From Macrothele yani (Eukaryota; Arthropoda; Arachnida; Araneae; Macrothelidae), in NCBI GenBank assembly GCA_039090855.1, contig CM077024.1, positions 63,015,594-63,079,593 on the forward strand: a DNA stretch of 64,000 nucleotides, written 5' to 3'. A program made the position numbers and the translations under genes. The first letter of the stretch is position 1. Every line of letters begins with the position of its first letter. Under the pieces are notes generated by a model. That model did no database searches. It was not told the origin of the DNA and worked only from the letters and a program-made list of their open reading frames with translations. Below, piece after piece: positions 43,560 through 54,534 of the stretch.

Positions 43560-44915
43560 AGAAAAGACAGAGAAACAAGGGGGGGGCATGTAGCTAGGTC
43601 AAATAAATCTGAAATTCCAAAAATCATGGAACATTTCCATCCCTGCTAGAACAATAATTTCCAAAAGTTCCAAACATTTTTGGCCAGCAGATAGCATGAC
43701 AACATTAAAAAAAAAAAATATTGAAAAAAAAAAAAAAAAAAAAACATCAAAGAAAATTCATGATATTAAAAACATCCAATAAACAATCCCCAAAGACTTT
43801 AGTAAATGTCAGAAACTTGAAAATAAACTTTGCATGGATGTTGAATAACATTATTACATAGAGACTTTTTATTTCCATGGTATACTTGTTTTCCCAGTCT
43901 CTGTAGTGGGCCAACAGTTTCCACATAGTGACCACAGAGAATCTGTAGCACTTTTGAGTCACTGAGTCTTTTCTGAAACAATGCCAAGGCATGTGACAAA
44001 AGTTTATACAGTCACGCCTGTTGCTCACCTCATCAGAAGAGGACTGAGTGCATGACCATCAGGAAAGGCGAACTCAAAACAGCTACATGCAAACAAATTG
44101 GTAAATCACAAATTTCAGAAAAAAGGAAACAAAACGAAAAAATTGGAAAATTTTATCTCCCACACACTAAATGAGCAATGGAAGATAAAGGAATAGTCTG
44201 AAGTGCAATAATTTCTAGGAATGAAATTAAATTTAAGGGCTTTTCCTGGGAAGTCCCATTTAAGGAATTCTTAATTTCCAGGAGGTGTATGAACCCTGAC
44301 CTGCGTAAAAGCATGTTTTATGAAACAATGCTGTTACTAGTTGAATCATATAATTTACATATCTTACAGTGCTTTTCATATGCTAAACCCATTCCAATGG
44401 AAGAAATTATTATTGTTTTTGCTTTGTATGTGAAATTACTTCATAAAATAAAATTATATGCAAACTTTACTTCTTGGGTGAATTGAAATTATTTTAATTA
44501 TTTAAATAACTTTTTTTTTCTGTTTTTAAAAAGTTACTTATAGCCCTCTGTTCCCTGCAGAAATTTTAATGCTGTCAGTGAGTTGTATGTATGCTAATAG
44601 TTTCCCATTTCAACAGGAAGTCCTGGATTCAGCCTTGTTCGTTTTTAAAGAATCTGAGTCACATTTTACAAATGCAATATTCAGAATTATTTTCAATGTA
44701 ACCAAAAGAGATCAAGATGGATTTAAATGCTGCAGTAGTAGTGCAAACAGTATCCTCAAGTCCTGAAATCATGGAAAAGATTTTGTAGGATTATATATAC
44801 TTTCCCAATCCAAAAAAAGCTTACAAATTTGTGAGAACTGGAAATTATTTCCTGTATGGAAAAAAACAACATTTTGCTGTCTCATGTGGTTGTGTGATTG
44901 AAGGCACTGCGTGTT
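43560..44915. other. no gene recognised
   Basis: PEX14 intron sequence with A-rich runs at 43,706-43,743. No conserved motif. Confidence 0.5.
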
Positions 44916-44979
44916 ACTACCTACAAGGAGTGTTCAAATGAAAAGGTACGAAATGACACTGTGGGTATAAATGAAGACT

Positions 44980-46040
44980 TTATTCAAAGTATACACCATA
45001 GGCCGTAGCACAACGATCCCATTGATTAACGAGCCGAAGGATTCCTTGTTCCCAGAATTCCTGTGGCCATGACGAGACCCAGTCCTGCACAGCGTCCTTG
45101 AGTTCGTCGTCCGAGTGGAAGCGCTTCCCTTTCAGATGTTTTTTCAGGGGACCAAACACATGGAAATCGCAGGGCGACATGGGCTGTAGGGCGGATGGTC
45201 AAGCTGCTCCCACTGGAACTTGGCCAGTTCTGCGTGTGTGACCCTGGAGACGTGTGGACGCACGTTATCATGGAGCAGAACCACACCCTCCGTGAGCAGC
45301 CCCGGTCTTTTGTTCTTGATGGACCTGCGTAGGCTTCGGAGTGTCTCACAGTACACATCGGAGTTAATGGTTCGTCTGTGCTGGAGGAATTCAACAAGTA
45401 GTGGACCTTGGACGTCGAAAAAGACGGTGAGCAACACCTTGCCTGCTGACGCCACGGCTTTGAACTTTTTAGGGGAGGTGACGACGCATGCTTCCACTGC
45501 ATGCTGTCCCGCTTTGTCTCTGGCTCGTAGTGATGGCACCAGCTCTCATCACCTGTGACAATCCGCTCCAGGAAAGCGGGGTCTTCATGATACCGAAACA
45601 GATGTTGAAGTGCTAGCCCCATACGCAGTTCCTTTTGCTGGTCCGTGAGCTGCTTCGGAACCCACTGCGCGCACACCTTCCGATAACGCAACCTGTCATG
45701 AACAATTGTCCCCACTGTTCCAACGCTGACATCCACCTCCACCGCCAACATTCGCAATGTGACACGCCGATCACCTCTCACTAGGTCGTCCACCTTGTCG
45801 ATGAGATCGGCTGTGATGACTGTGTTTGCCTGGCCTGGTCTCGGGTCATCAACCAAACTCTCACGGCCTGCACGAAAAACGGGCACTCCATTTTCTCACT
45901 GACTTGTCGGACACACAGTCTTCCCCATATACGGTCACCATCCGGCGATGAATAGCGGCCGGTTTAACACCTTCCGCTGTCAGAAATCGGATAACGCCTC
46001 GCTGCTCCTCAATCGTCGAATTTTGCAATGTGAACGCCAT
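44980..46040 (-). pseudogene. mariner transposase with two frameshifts
   Basis: The ATG at 46,038-46,040 (MAFTLQNSTIEEQRGVIRFL) opens a mariner HTH domain. FRAGRESLVDDPRPG and VTLRMLAVEVDVSVGTV follow, then WVPKQLTDQQK and IVTGDESWCHHYEPE (first Asp). After a frameshift near 45,530 come FFDVQGPLLVEFL, VVLLHDNVRPHVS (second Asp), a second frameshift near 45,180, and SPCDFHVFGPLKKHLKG (third Asp region). The protein ends DRCATAYGVYFE with a stop at 44,980. A first frameshift near 45,875 (extra T in a T run) separates the N-terminal 55 codons. About 353 codons, normal for the family. The least damaged mariner here. Confidence 0.92.
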
Positions 46041-46047
46041 CCTGTCC

Positions 46048-46112
46048 TCACACGCACTGCCGCGTCAATTGGACGGCGCCTCACACGCACTGCCGCGTCA
46101 ATTGGACGGCGC
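46048..46112. repeat. 33-bp tandem duplication in the mariner 5' UTR
   Basis: Two exact copies of a unit starting tcacacgcactgccgcgt lie between the mariner TIR and its start codon. Confidence 0.95.
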
Positions 46113-46635
46113 TCTTTATAAGAGCCTCTGCTCTCTCCTGCGCATGCGGGCGCCCGCGCATGCTCCGATCCATGCCGGCGACTCCAATCGCATCCCTAGA
46201 TGTGTCGCTACGTTCTCCCATAGCGGCATAGGCAAATATGTTAACGGTTACGTTCTTATTACGTTTCGTACCTTTTCATTTGAACACCCCTAGTAGTTAT
46301 AACTGAGAAAAAGAGATACTATTATTTCATTCCATTTGATACAGCTGTGGGAAGGCTAGCACATGATAACTTCTTTAATGTGTCATGCTCTGTGGTATAT
46401 AGACGGTACTCACTGCCTCTCTTTTTACATCTGTTTCTGTAGAACAAGGTCATTATGTATTAAAGACAGAGTAAACAAATTTAATGGTCAGTCTGATTAT
46501 TTAAAGTTTCAGTGCTTACTAAAGCTCAAGCCAAATTTTAGTTTAGTATTTCTCAGTGAACATGCGTACACTAATAAAGAAGCATCATTAAATCTCAAAT
46601 ACTTAACATTTAAAGAATGAAAAAAAACAAAATAC

Positions 46636-46727
46636 CTGCCCAGCAAGAGGGACTTGATGGAAGCAATTTCTGATTTTATGTCACTGAATATTAAAGGATT
46701 TTGAACTAATTCAGCACTGGGAATAGT
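46636..46727 (-). CDS. PEX14: PEX14, upstream recognised exon
   Basis: A 92-bp exon reading TIPSAELVQNPLIFSDI then KSEIASIKSLLLGR. Human PEX14 has NINELKSEINSLKGLLLNR at the same position, just before RRQFPPSP. This is the end of the predicted coiled-coil region involved in PEX14 oligomerisation and PEX13/PEX5 docking at the peroxisomal membrane. Acceptor TTTTTTCAAG (C before AAG, weaker than usual) and donor GGGCAG/GTATTT. It leaves phase 2, and the next exon starts with the base that completes Arg. The N-terminal PEX5-binding domain and the membrane segment must lie upstream (higher coordinates) and were not found in 46.7-64 kb. Confidence 0.85.
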
Positions 46728-46729
46728 CT

Positions 46730-47280
46730 TGAAAAAAATATAATACAGAAATTAAATATTACATTGCGCACTGATGCAAATATAATTTCACAAATATTCA
46801 ATATATACTTTCAAAATACAACTTTTAGAAGCATCAAATCTTAAAAACAAATTTAGTAATAGTGATTCAATGAGTCTTCTGTGAATAACTAACACTTGAC
46901 ACAGCAGGTTAAAGGAACCAACGTACCTCATAGCCCAACAAAATATTTGAAGCCCCAGAGCATTTTTCTAGCATTATTTTAAAACATATCAATGTTTTTC
47001 AACACCAAACACCAATTGCTTCTCCTATGGCTGATTTTAAGATCAACTTGTTTGTTTCCCCTTTGTCTAACCCGTTGTTGATTCAAAGTTAGTTTCCACT
47101 AGAGTATATTTTCTCCTGCAATTAACACCCAATGATGTGGTGTGTTTCAAAACATAACAGTGGGTAATTCGATAAAAATAAAGCTTACTACATGTAAAGA
47201 AAATATAGTAATGCACAAAGCTGAATGCTCAAAAATGAATCTCCATTTCAAGCATTCAGCTGACTCCTGCACTTCAATTG
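46730..47280. other. no gene recognised
   Basis: AT-rich PEX14 intron sequence between the exon and the 3' tail of the LINE at 47.3 kb. Confidence 0.5.
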
Positions 47281-47284
47281 AGTC

Positions 47285-50105
47285 ATCATCATCATCATCA
47301 TTGTTAACCATTATCAATCCACTGCTGGACGAAGGTCTCCCCAAGTTTCCTCCACAACGGTCTGTCTTGTGCCAGTCTCCTCCATGTCACCCCTGCATAC
47401 TTTCGAATTTCATCCACCCATCTCCCATGTGGTCTTCTTCTGGGTCTTTTCTTGTCCCTTGGAATCCAATCTAAAATTTCGGCTGTCCATCGATGATCTG
47501 TCCTTCTGGCAGTATGTCCAGCCCATTGCCATTTCAGGGATTTAACTCTGATCATGATGTCTTCCACTCTTGTCATTTTTCGGATCCACGAGTTCCTCTT
47601 CTTATCTCTCCTGGTTACCCCAAGCATGCACCTCTCCATGCTTCTTTGAGTTGTCTGGAGCCTTTGTATGTCTCTTTTAGTTAAGGTCCACGTCTCTGCA
47701 CCATACGTAAGCACTGGAAGGATGCATTGATCAAACACTTTTCTTTTAAGACATAATGGCATATTGCTCTTGAAAATTATGCTGTTTCTTCCAAAAGCTC
47801 TCCAGGCAAGTTTTGTACGCCGATTAATTTCTTCATCAATGTGACCCTCACTTGATATCTGCTGTCCAAGATAAACGAACGTGTCTGTTATCTCCAGCTT
47901 TTTTCCATCAATCGATAAATCTTCATTTCTTGTAAAAGCATTGAACATCACTTTTGTCTTCTGAAAGTTCATTTTTAATCCCACTTCTTTACTCTTGTCC
48001 GCAAGTTCCTGGATCATACTCTGCAGCTCTGATGGGGTAGTTGCAAAAATGACTACGTCATCAGCAAAACGAAGGTGGGTTAGATAATCTCCATTAATCT
48101 TTATCCCCTTGTTTTCCCAGCTCAGCGACTGAAAAACACCCTCCAACGTGGCATTGAAGAGCTTCGGAGATATGGTGTCACCTTGTCTCACTCCCTTTCC
48201 AATTTTTACGTGTGTTGTATTTTCAAACAGCCTAATCTTTGCACTTGCATTTTCATAGATGTTATTAATAATATTAATGTATGCATCTTCAATACCGCAG
48301 GTTTTCAGAGCCATTGTAACTGCTGATGGTTTCACCGAATCAAAGGCTTTTTCATAATCGATAAAAGCCATGCACAATGGAAGTTCATATTCCTCGCTCT
48401 TTCAATTAGTTCTCTCAGCACGTGGATATGATCTATTGTGCTGTAGCCACTCCTGAATCCAGCTTGTTCTCTCGGTTGAGCCATGTCCAGTGTTACCTTC
48501 AAGCGGTGTGAAAGAACTTTAGTGAAGATTTTATAAACTACTGATAGGAGGCTGATAGGTCTGTAGTTTCCGAGATCCTCAATGTCACCTTTCTTATGTA
48601 GCAGGATCATTGTAGCGGTGTTCCAATCCTCAGGAATCTTTCCTTCATTAAGGCATCGAGTGAAAATTTGGGCGAGTACTGTTTCGATTTCTCCACTTGC
48701 TTCTTGTATGATGTCTACAGTAATTCCATCTTCTCCTGGAGCTTTTCCTCTCTTCATGTTCTTGATTGCATGTGCAACTTCTGCTGGAAGGACTGGAGGA
48801 ACTCTGGTACTGGTATCTTTCATGATGTCTGGAGTGCATATATCATCCCTTTCATATAATTTGGAGTAGAAATCTTTCACTCTTGTCAAAATTTCTCCTC
48901 TATTTCTTGTTACAGAACCATCTTCTTTTCTCAGTGCCATAATCTGTTTTCTTCCCTTACTGAGATGTCCCTTTGCTATCTTTAGGCTTTGGTTGTTTTC
49001 AATTGCTTTCCTCACTAGTTCACAGTTGAATTTCCTTACGTCTTCAGTGATACTTTTTTCTTACTGTCTTGCATAGCTCTATATATTCCACTTTGGAAGT
49101 CACATCTTTTAGTTGTCCTCATCTCTCTTCTTTTTTGCATCAACATTTTGGTTTTTCCTGATAATTTGTTCACATGCAACTTGTTCTTAGACCCAGCTAA
49201 TTTTGTTGCTGTTTCCATAAGAGCTTTGGTTACTTTTCTGTTAACTTCAGAGATGTCCACTTCTTCCGATGTTAGGCCTTCTAAAGCAGAGAACCTGTTC
49301 TTCAGTTCTAACTTGAAGGTATTATGGTGTTTTTTAAGGTTGGTTATGTCAATAGATTTTGTTTGTCTTATGAGCTTGCCACGTTCAAGTTTAGTGTTGA
49401 GGTGCATCTTACATCTCACCAATCTATGGTCACTACCTGTGTTGAACTTGTTTAGCACACTGCAGTCTTCTATGACGAATTTTTTGTTACACATAATAAA
49501 ATCAATTTCACTTGTCGTCCCATTTGGATGTCTCCATGTCCATTTCCTGTGTGGCTTTTTCTTGAAGAAGGAGTTCAAGATGAAAAACCCTTCTGCCTCT
49601 GCAAACTCAACGAGAGTATTTCCACGCTGGTTTCTGTTGCCATGACCGAATTTACCTACTGAAGTTTCATTCTGTTGCTGTTGCCCTATTTTTGCATTGA
49701 AATCTCCCATAATTATTTTCAAGTGCTGCTTACCTTTATTATTTAGATGACAAATTTCCTCATAAAATTCTTCAATTTCTTCTTCAGGATGACTTGTGGT
49801 GGGTGCATAAGTTTGAATAATCTGAGCCTGGTATCTTTTCGAGAGTTGGATAACGAGTCGTGCAGCTCTGTCAGAGGAACTTTCAACTTCTACAACTTTA
49901 TCCTTCAGTTTCTTGTTTATTATAAATCCAACACCACTAGTTCTGCCAGTATCTGTCCCACGATAGTAGAAGAGATGTCCACTTTTCAGTTCGATGAGAT
50001 CTTCTCCTTTTCTCCTTACCTCACTTAGCCCCACGATGTCCCACTTGATCCTTTGTAGTTCCTCTTCCAATTCAAGAAGCCTTGAATCCGAAGATGAGTA
50101 TATGT
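47285..50105 (-). pseudogene. RTE-like LINE, nearly full ORF2 (copy 1)
   Basis: A target-primed retrotransposon polyprotein: APE-type endonuclease followed by reverse transcriptase. The endonuclease begins LEEELQRIKWDIVGLSEVRR (the usual upstream NVRTL start is missing, so it is 5'-truncated) with IIMGDFNAKIG (about 49,685-49,709) and TGSDHRLVRCK (about 49,420). RT: GKAPGEDGI, LLHKKGDIEDLGNYRPISLL, MAFIDYEKAFDSV (motif A), GVRQGDTISPKLF, LRFADDVVIFA (FADD at about 48,057-48,068), MNFQKTKVM. The C-terminal region is RRDKKRNSWIRK and GHTARRTDHRW. One-base frameshifts near 49,030 and 48,370 (one C lost). The 3' tail is (ATG)n-like (tcatcatcatc at 47,283). Confidence 0.9.
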
Positions 50106-50111
50106 ATATAT

Positions 50112-50905
50112 ATCACCATTGTCAACCATTATCAATCCCTTGCTGGATGAAGGTCTCCCCAGTTTCTTCCACAAAGGTCTGCCTTGTGTCAGTCTCCTCC
50201 ATGTAACTCCTGCATACTTTTGAATTTCATCCACCCATCTTCCATGTGGTCTTCTTCTGGGTCTTCTCCTGTCCCTTGGAATCCAGTCTAAAATTTCAAC
50301 TGTTCATCGATGGTCTGTCCTTCTGGCAATATGTCCAGCCCATTGCCATTTCAGGGATTTAACTCTGATCATGATGTCTTCCACTCTTGTCCATTTTCTG
50401 ATCCACGAGTTCCTCTTCTTATCTCTCCTGGTTACACCAAGCATGTACCTCTCCATGCTACTTTGAGTTGTCTGCAGTCTTTGTATGTCTCTTTTAGTTA
50501 AGGTCCACATGCACCATATGTAAATACTGAAAGGATGCATTAATCAAACACTTTTCTTTTAAGACATAATGGCATATTGCTCTTGAAAATTATACTGTTT
50601 CTTCCAAACGCTCTCGAGGCAAGTTTTATGCGCCGATTAATTTCTTCATCAATGTGACCCTCACTTGATATCTGCTGTCTAAGATAAATGTAGCTATTGG
50701 TTATCTCCAGCTTTTCCCCATCAATCGATAAATCTTCATTTCTTGTAAAAGCATTGTACATCACTTTTGTCTTCTGAAAGTTCATTTTTAATCCCAGTTC
50801 TTTACTCTTGTCAGCAAGTTCCTGGATCATACTTTGCAGCTCTGATGGGGTAGTTGCAAAAATGACTATGTTATCAGCAAAACGATGGTGAGTTAGATTA
50901 TATAT
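50112..50905 (-). pseudogene. RTE-like LINE, 3' fragment (copy 2)
   Basis: Same family as copy 1, from FADN (mutated FADD: HHRFADNIVIFATT) to the 3' end near 50,112. Includes MNFQKTKVMYNAFTRNEDLS and KWQWAGHIARRTDHR. Truncated 5' at 50,905, where a (TA)n joins it head-to-head to copy 3. Its 3' end abuts the truncated 5' end of copy 1. Confidence 0.88.
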
Positions 50906-50916
50906 ATATATTTGAA

Positions 50917-51921
50917 AACTTGCAGTATTGAAGATGCATACATTAATATTATTAATAACATCTATGAAAATGCAAGTGCAAAGATTCGGCTGTTTGAGAA
51001 TACAGCACACATAAAAATTGGGAAAGGAGTGAGACAAGGTGACCCCATATCTCAAAAGCTATTTAATGCAACATTGGAAAATGTCTTTCAATCACTCAAC
51101 TGGGAGAACAAAGGGATAAAGATTAATGGAAATTATCTAACTCACCTTCGTTTTGCTGATGACGTAGTCATTTTTGCAACTACCCTATCAGAGCTGCAGA
51201 GTATGATCCAGAAACTTGCTGACAAGAGCAAAGAAGTGGGATTAAAAATGAACTTTCAGAAGACAAAAGTGATGTACAATGCTTTTACGAAAAATGATTT
51301 ATCGATTGATGGAGAAAAGCTGGAGATAACAGATGCGTACGTTTATCTTGGACAGCAGATATCAAGTGAGGGTCACATTGATGAAGAAATTAATTGGCGT
51401 ATAAAACTTGCCTGGAGAGCTTTTGGAAGAAACAGCATAATTTTCAAGAACAATATGCCATTATGTCTTAAAAGAAAAGTGTTTGATCAATGCATCATTC
51501 CAGTGCTTACTTATGGTGCAGAGATGTGGACCTTAACTAAAAAAGACATACAAAGGCTGCAGACAACTCAAAGTAGCATGGAGAGGTACATGCTTGGTGT
51601 AACCAGGAGAGATAAGAAGAGGAACTCATGGATCAGAAAAATGACAAGAGTGAAAGACATCATGATCAGAGTTAAATCCCTGAAATGGAAATGGGCTGGA
51701 CATACTGCCAGAAGAACAGACCATCGATGGATAGTCAAAATTTTAGATTGGATTCCAAGAGATAGGAAAAGACCCAGAAGAAGACCACATGGGTGGATGG
51801 AATTTGAAAGTATGTGGGAGTAATCTGGAGGAGACTGTCACAAGACAGACCGTTGTGGAAGAGGATTGGAGAGACCTTCGTCCAGCAGTGGATTGATAAT
51901 GGTTGATGATGATGATGATAT
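50917..51921 (+). pseudogene. RTE-like LINE, 3' half (copy 3)
   Basis: From CSIEDAYINIINNIYENAS through GVRQGDPISQKLFNATLE and LRFADDVVIFATTLSE to DKKRNSWIRKMTRVKDI, open for 303 codons, then a frameshifted end at 51,823 and the tail tgatgatgatgat at 51,902-51,919. The RT catalytic FADD is intact. About 5'-half truncated. It points away from copy 2. Confidence 0.9.
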
Positions 51922-52091
51922 ATATATACACAGGGTGTCTGAGAACTATTGGACACATTACAAAATTATATACAAAAAAAAAAAAAAAACTATGAGTGTT
52001 GTCTGTTTTTCTATGTCACATATTAGAATCCGATAGATGGCGCTAGGTGTGGCCTGATGAGGAATGTATGAGAAATGTGCAATTAGTAGTC

Positions 52092-52740
52092 ATGTCATCC
52101 ATACAGCAGAAGGCGATGTGTGTGTGTTATGGCTTGCGGAATTAAAGTCTGTCATTAAAGTTAAAAGACTGTACCGTTTAGAGTATGGTTGTAATCCTCT
52201 GTCAACGAATTCAATTAAGCAGTGGATGAAACAGTTTAAAGAAACTGACAATGTGGAGCATCGTGGAGGAACCGGTAGGCCTAGCGTCAGCGGTGAAACG
52301 GTTGACCAAGTGAATGAAAGTTCCCAACGAAGACCCAGGAAATCCGCTTGTAAAGCAAGCAGAGAACTGTGCATTTCAAAATCGACAGTTCACAATATCT
52401 TCCACAAGAAATTAAAGTTTCATGCTTATAAAATTCAAATAATGCAAAAGATGCATGTAAATGATCACACTCTGCGATACGATTTTGCTGTGGACATGCT
52501 GAATCGATTGGAAAGCAACGAAAACTTTCTCAGTACTGTAATTTTTAGTGATGAATCCACATTTCATGTATCAGGTATTGTGAATCGTCACAACTTTGGG
52601 ATATGGGGCAGTGAATCACTTCATGCTGCTACTAAACTGGAACGTGATTCTCCAAAAGTTAATGTGTGGTGCGCCCTACCAAAAAGAGAAGTGATTGGCC
52701 CTTTCTTCTTCTCAGAGATGTTTGCAAGGCGAGGCATGAA
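52092..52740 (+). pseudogene. DD41D-type transposase, N-terminal half
   Basis: The start MSSIQQKAM (52,092) is followed after a frameshift by VLWLAELKSVIKVKRLYRLE, a DUF4817-type HTH often found in arthropod transposons. SINSIKQWMKQ-like, GTGRPSVSGETVDQV (linker) and CISKSTVHNIFHKKL (second HTH) come next, then VIFSDESTFHVSGIVNRHN (first Asp) and SPKVNVWCAL. Ends after REVIGPFFF at the edge of the nested block. The right half resumes at FFKNDDIYLDMLENF. Confidence 0.88.
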
Positions 52741-53455
52741 ACCCTGAAATCATCAGCATCTCCCAACGGTGCAAATGCATAAACTCGAGACATAAATGAA
52801 CATGTGTGGGACCCCCCCTCTCCAAGCACAACAAAAGTACTTCCATTACTATTAGTACCTCTAATTATTATACTTATGAGCAAAGCTGCTACCAATCTTC
52901 AAAAGATAAAATGGTTTCATTTTGGGAATTACTTACTACCTACCTATACCTTTTGCTCACAACAGTAAATTATTTTGGGGTTGAACTTGCAGTATTAATT
53001 TGTTGCTAAAAAAATAAATTCCTTCAGTGAAATTTAAGTAACTTTGATTTCGACAACTACATGATATTGTCTTAACATATACCACACTAAGAATGTTAAT
53101 AAAAATTTTGCATTTGTATAAAATAAACCAATTACACACATAACATACCTTTTGAAATAGTTTTGCCTTTCTTTCCAATTGGCAAATAAACAAAACAGGA
53201 AAATCTGCAGTCAAGTTTTTATGTTACTAGAAGGGCAACTCCTCTTTTTCATAGGATATTGATCTTTTTTTAACAGAAATTTTAGTCGTTAAGTTTCAGT
53301 CAGGCAGTATTGATCTAAAGTTCTATTTACTAATAAAATAACAGTATATTTAGCAAATTGGATGTTTATCTAAAATTCCATTTACTAAGTAAAAAAAAAA
53401 ACATATCAGTCTGGTTTGGTGTTAATCTAAAGTTATATTTTCTAATAAAATAACA

Positions 53456-53817
53456 CTATTTCTTAAAAAATTGTGCAATCTGTATTTGTTTTTTAGCAGA
53501 GACACTATCATGCTGACACTTACGTTTACAACATCCTTCATTTGCAGTGTCTTGTTTGTGTACCGAAGAGGAAGAAGGACCTTTACTATTACAAGTAGCC
53601 GTTATAATTGCTTCAACAGGTTTTGGAGGCAGAACTGTAGCACATACTCCATTTATATATGCAGAAACATGACCCAGCTGTATCAATTTTCCGACACCAT
53701 ATCCCAGCTTTCTCCTTCTGGATGTCTTTTTTTTTTTTCTAGCCAATCCCACTGGAATTTATTTTTGACTGAGGCCTCTAAATGTCTTGAGATTGTCAGT
53801 TTTGGTTAAAAACTTCA
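53456..53817 (-). pseudogene. possible hAT zinc-finger N-terminus, relic
   Basis: Minus strand: ATG near 53,817, then NKFQWDWLE in one frame and WCRKIDTAGSCFCIY...CYSS in another. An FxWxWL motif followed by a WCRK...C..C finger occurs at the N-terminus of some hAT-type transposases. The longest open frame (98 codons) ends in QIQIAQFFKK, which resembles a PCNA-binding PIP box, but this may be coincidence. The surrounding 52,760-54,530 shows nothing else recognisable. Confidence 0.33.
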
Positions 53818-54534
53818 TCGTTGATGACGAACTTAAACTGAAATCGTGTAAACTTTCAAATCCCTAAAAACATTCATACATCACACACACAAACACACAC
53901 GCGCGCATAAAACCCCATCCCTTTTGCCTAAAGAAAAATCCACAAACGTTTCATCAGGGAAACAAAGACACATCCTCTGTCACTGACTTACTAATACAAT
54001 GAGGCAGGCTGCTCCCGCCGCGCATAGGTGCAGACACGTGAGTGACATACTTTATTTGCTTTAACTCACTCCCCCGCCATCTCCAAGTTCCAATCCCACA
54101 TGACTCATCAGAGCAAAAAACTGTTCTTTTGCATCGAGGAGCAGAAGCGCCGACACCCAACGAAATGACTGAGAATTTGCACGCATGCCCTTCCCACAGA
54201 ACAACGGACAACCACAGCAGGAACTGTCACCTTCATGTCGAGACTTCAGGCGCCAAGCTTGAGTCGGCTGCATCGGCGAGGAAGAAAATATTAGTCACAT
54301 TAATTCATTGGTGAAAAGCAATTTTTTTTAGTAAATACTTTTGCCATGAATCGTTTTAAAAATGTTTTGTTTGCTTTGTTGCCTATTAGAACTCAAAATT
54401 TAACAGTCTTAAAAATGTCTTCAAAGCTAAACACCCAGATCGCCCGAACTCAGAAATCCGGGTTAGACCCGGAACACATACAGCTCTGTCTTCTGCGAAA
54501 AAAAAAAAAAAAATGATGATCATACTCTGGTATT

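Larger units (their letters stand above)
44924..46290 (-). mobile_element. near-complete mariner element
   Basis: TIRs GGAGTGTTCAAATGAAAAGG (left, about 44,927) and GGGGTGTTCAAATGAAAAGG (right, inverted, ending about 46,290), both continuing TACGAAA, with adjacent TA. Length ~1.37 kb. In the large PEX14 intron, same strand as the gene. Confidence 0.92.

Noticed and set aside
53456..53752. C-terminal QIQIAQFF as evidence for a PCNA-binding host gene
   Set aside because: The ORF is short, frameshifted relative to an upstream zinc-finger-like frame, and lies inside a transposon nest. The PIP-like end is better treated as coincidence.
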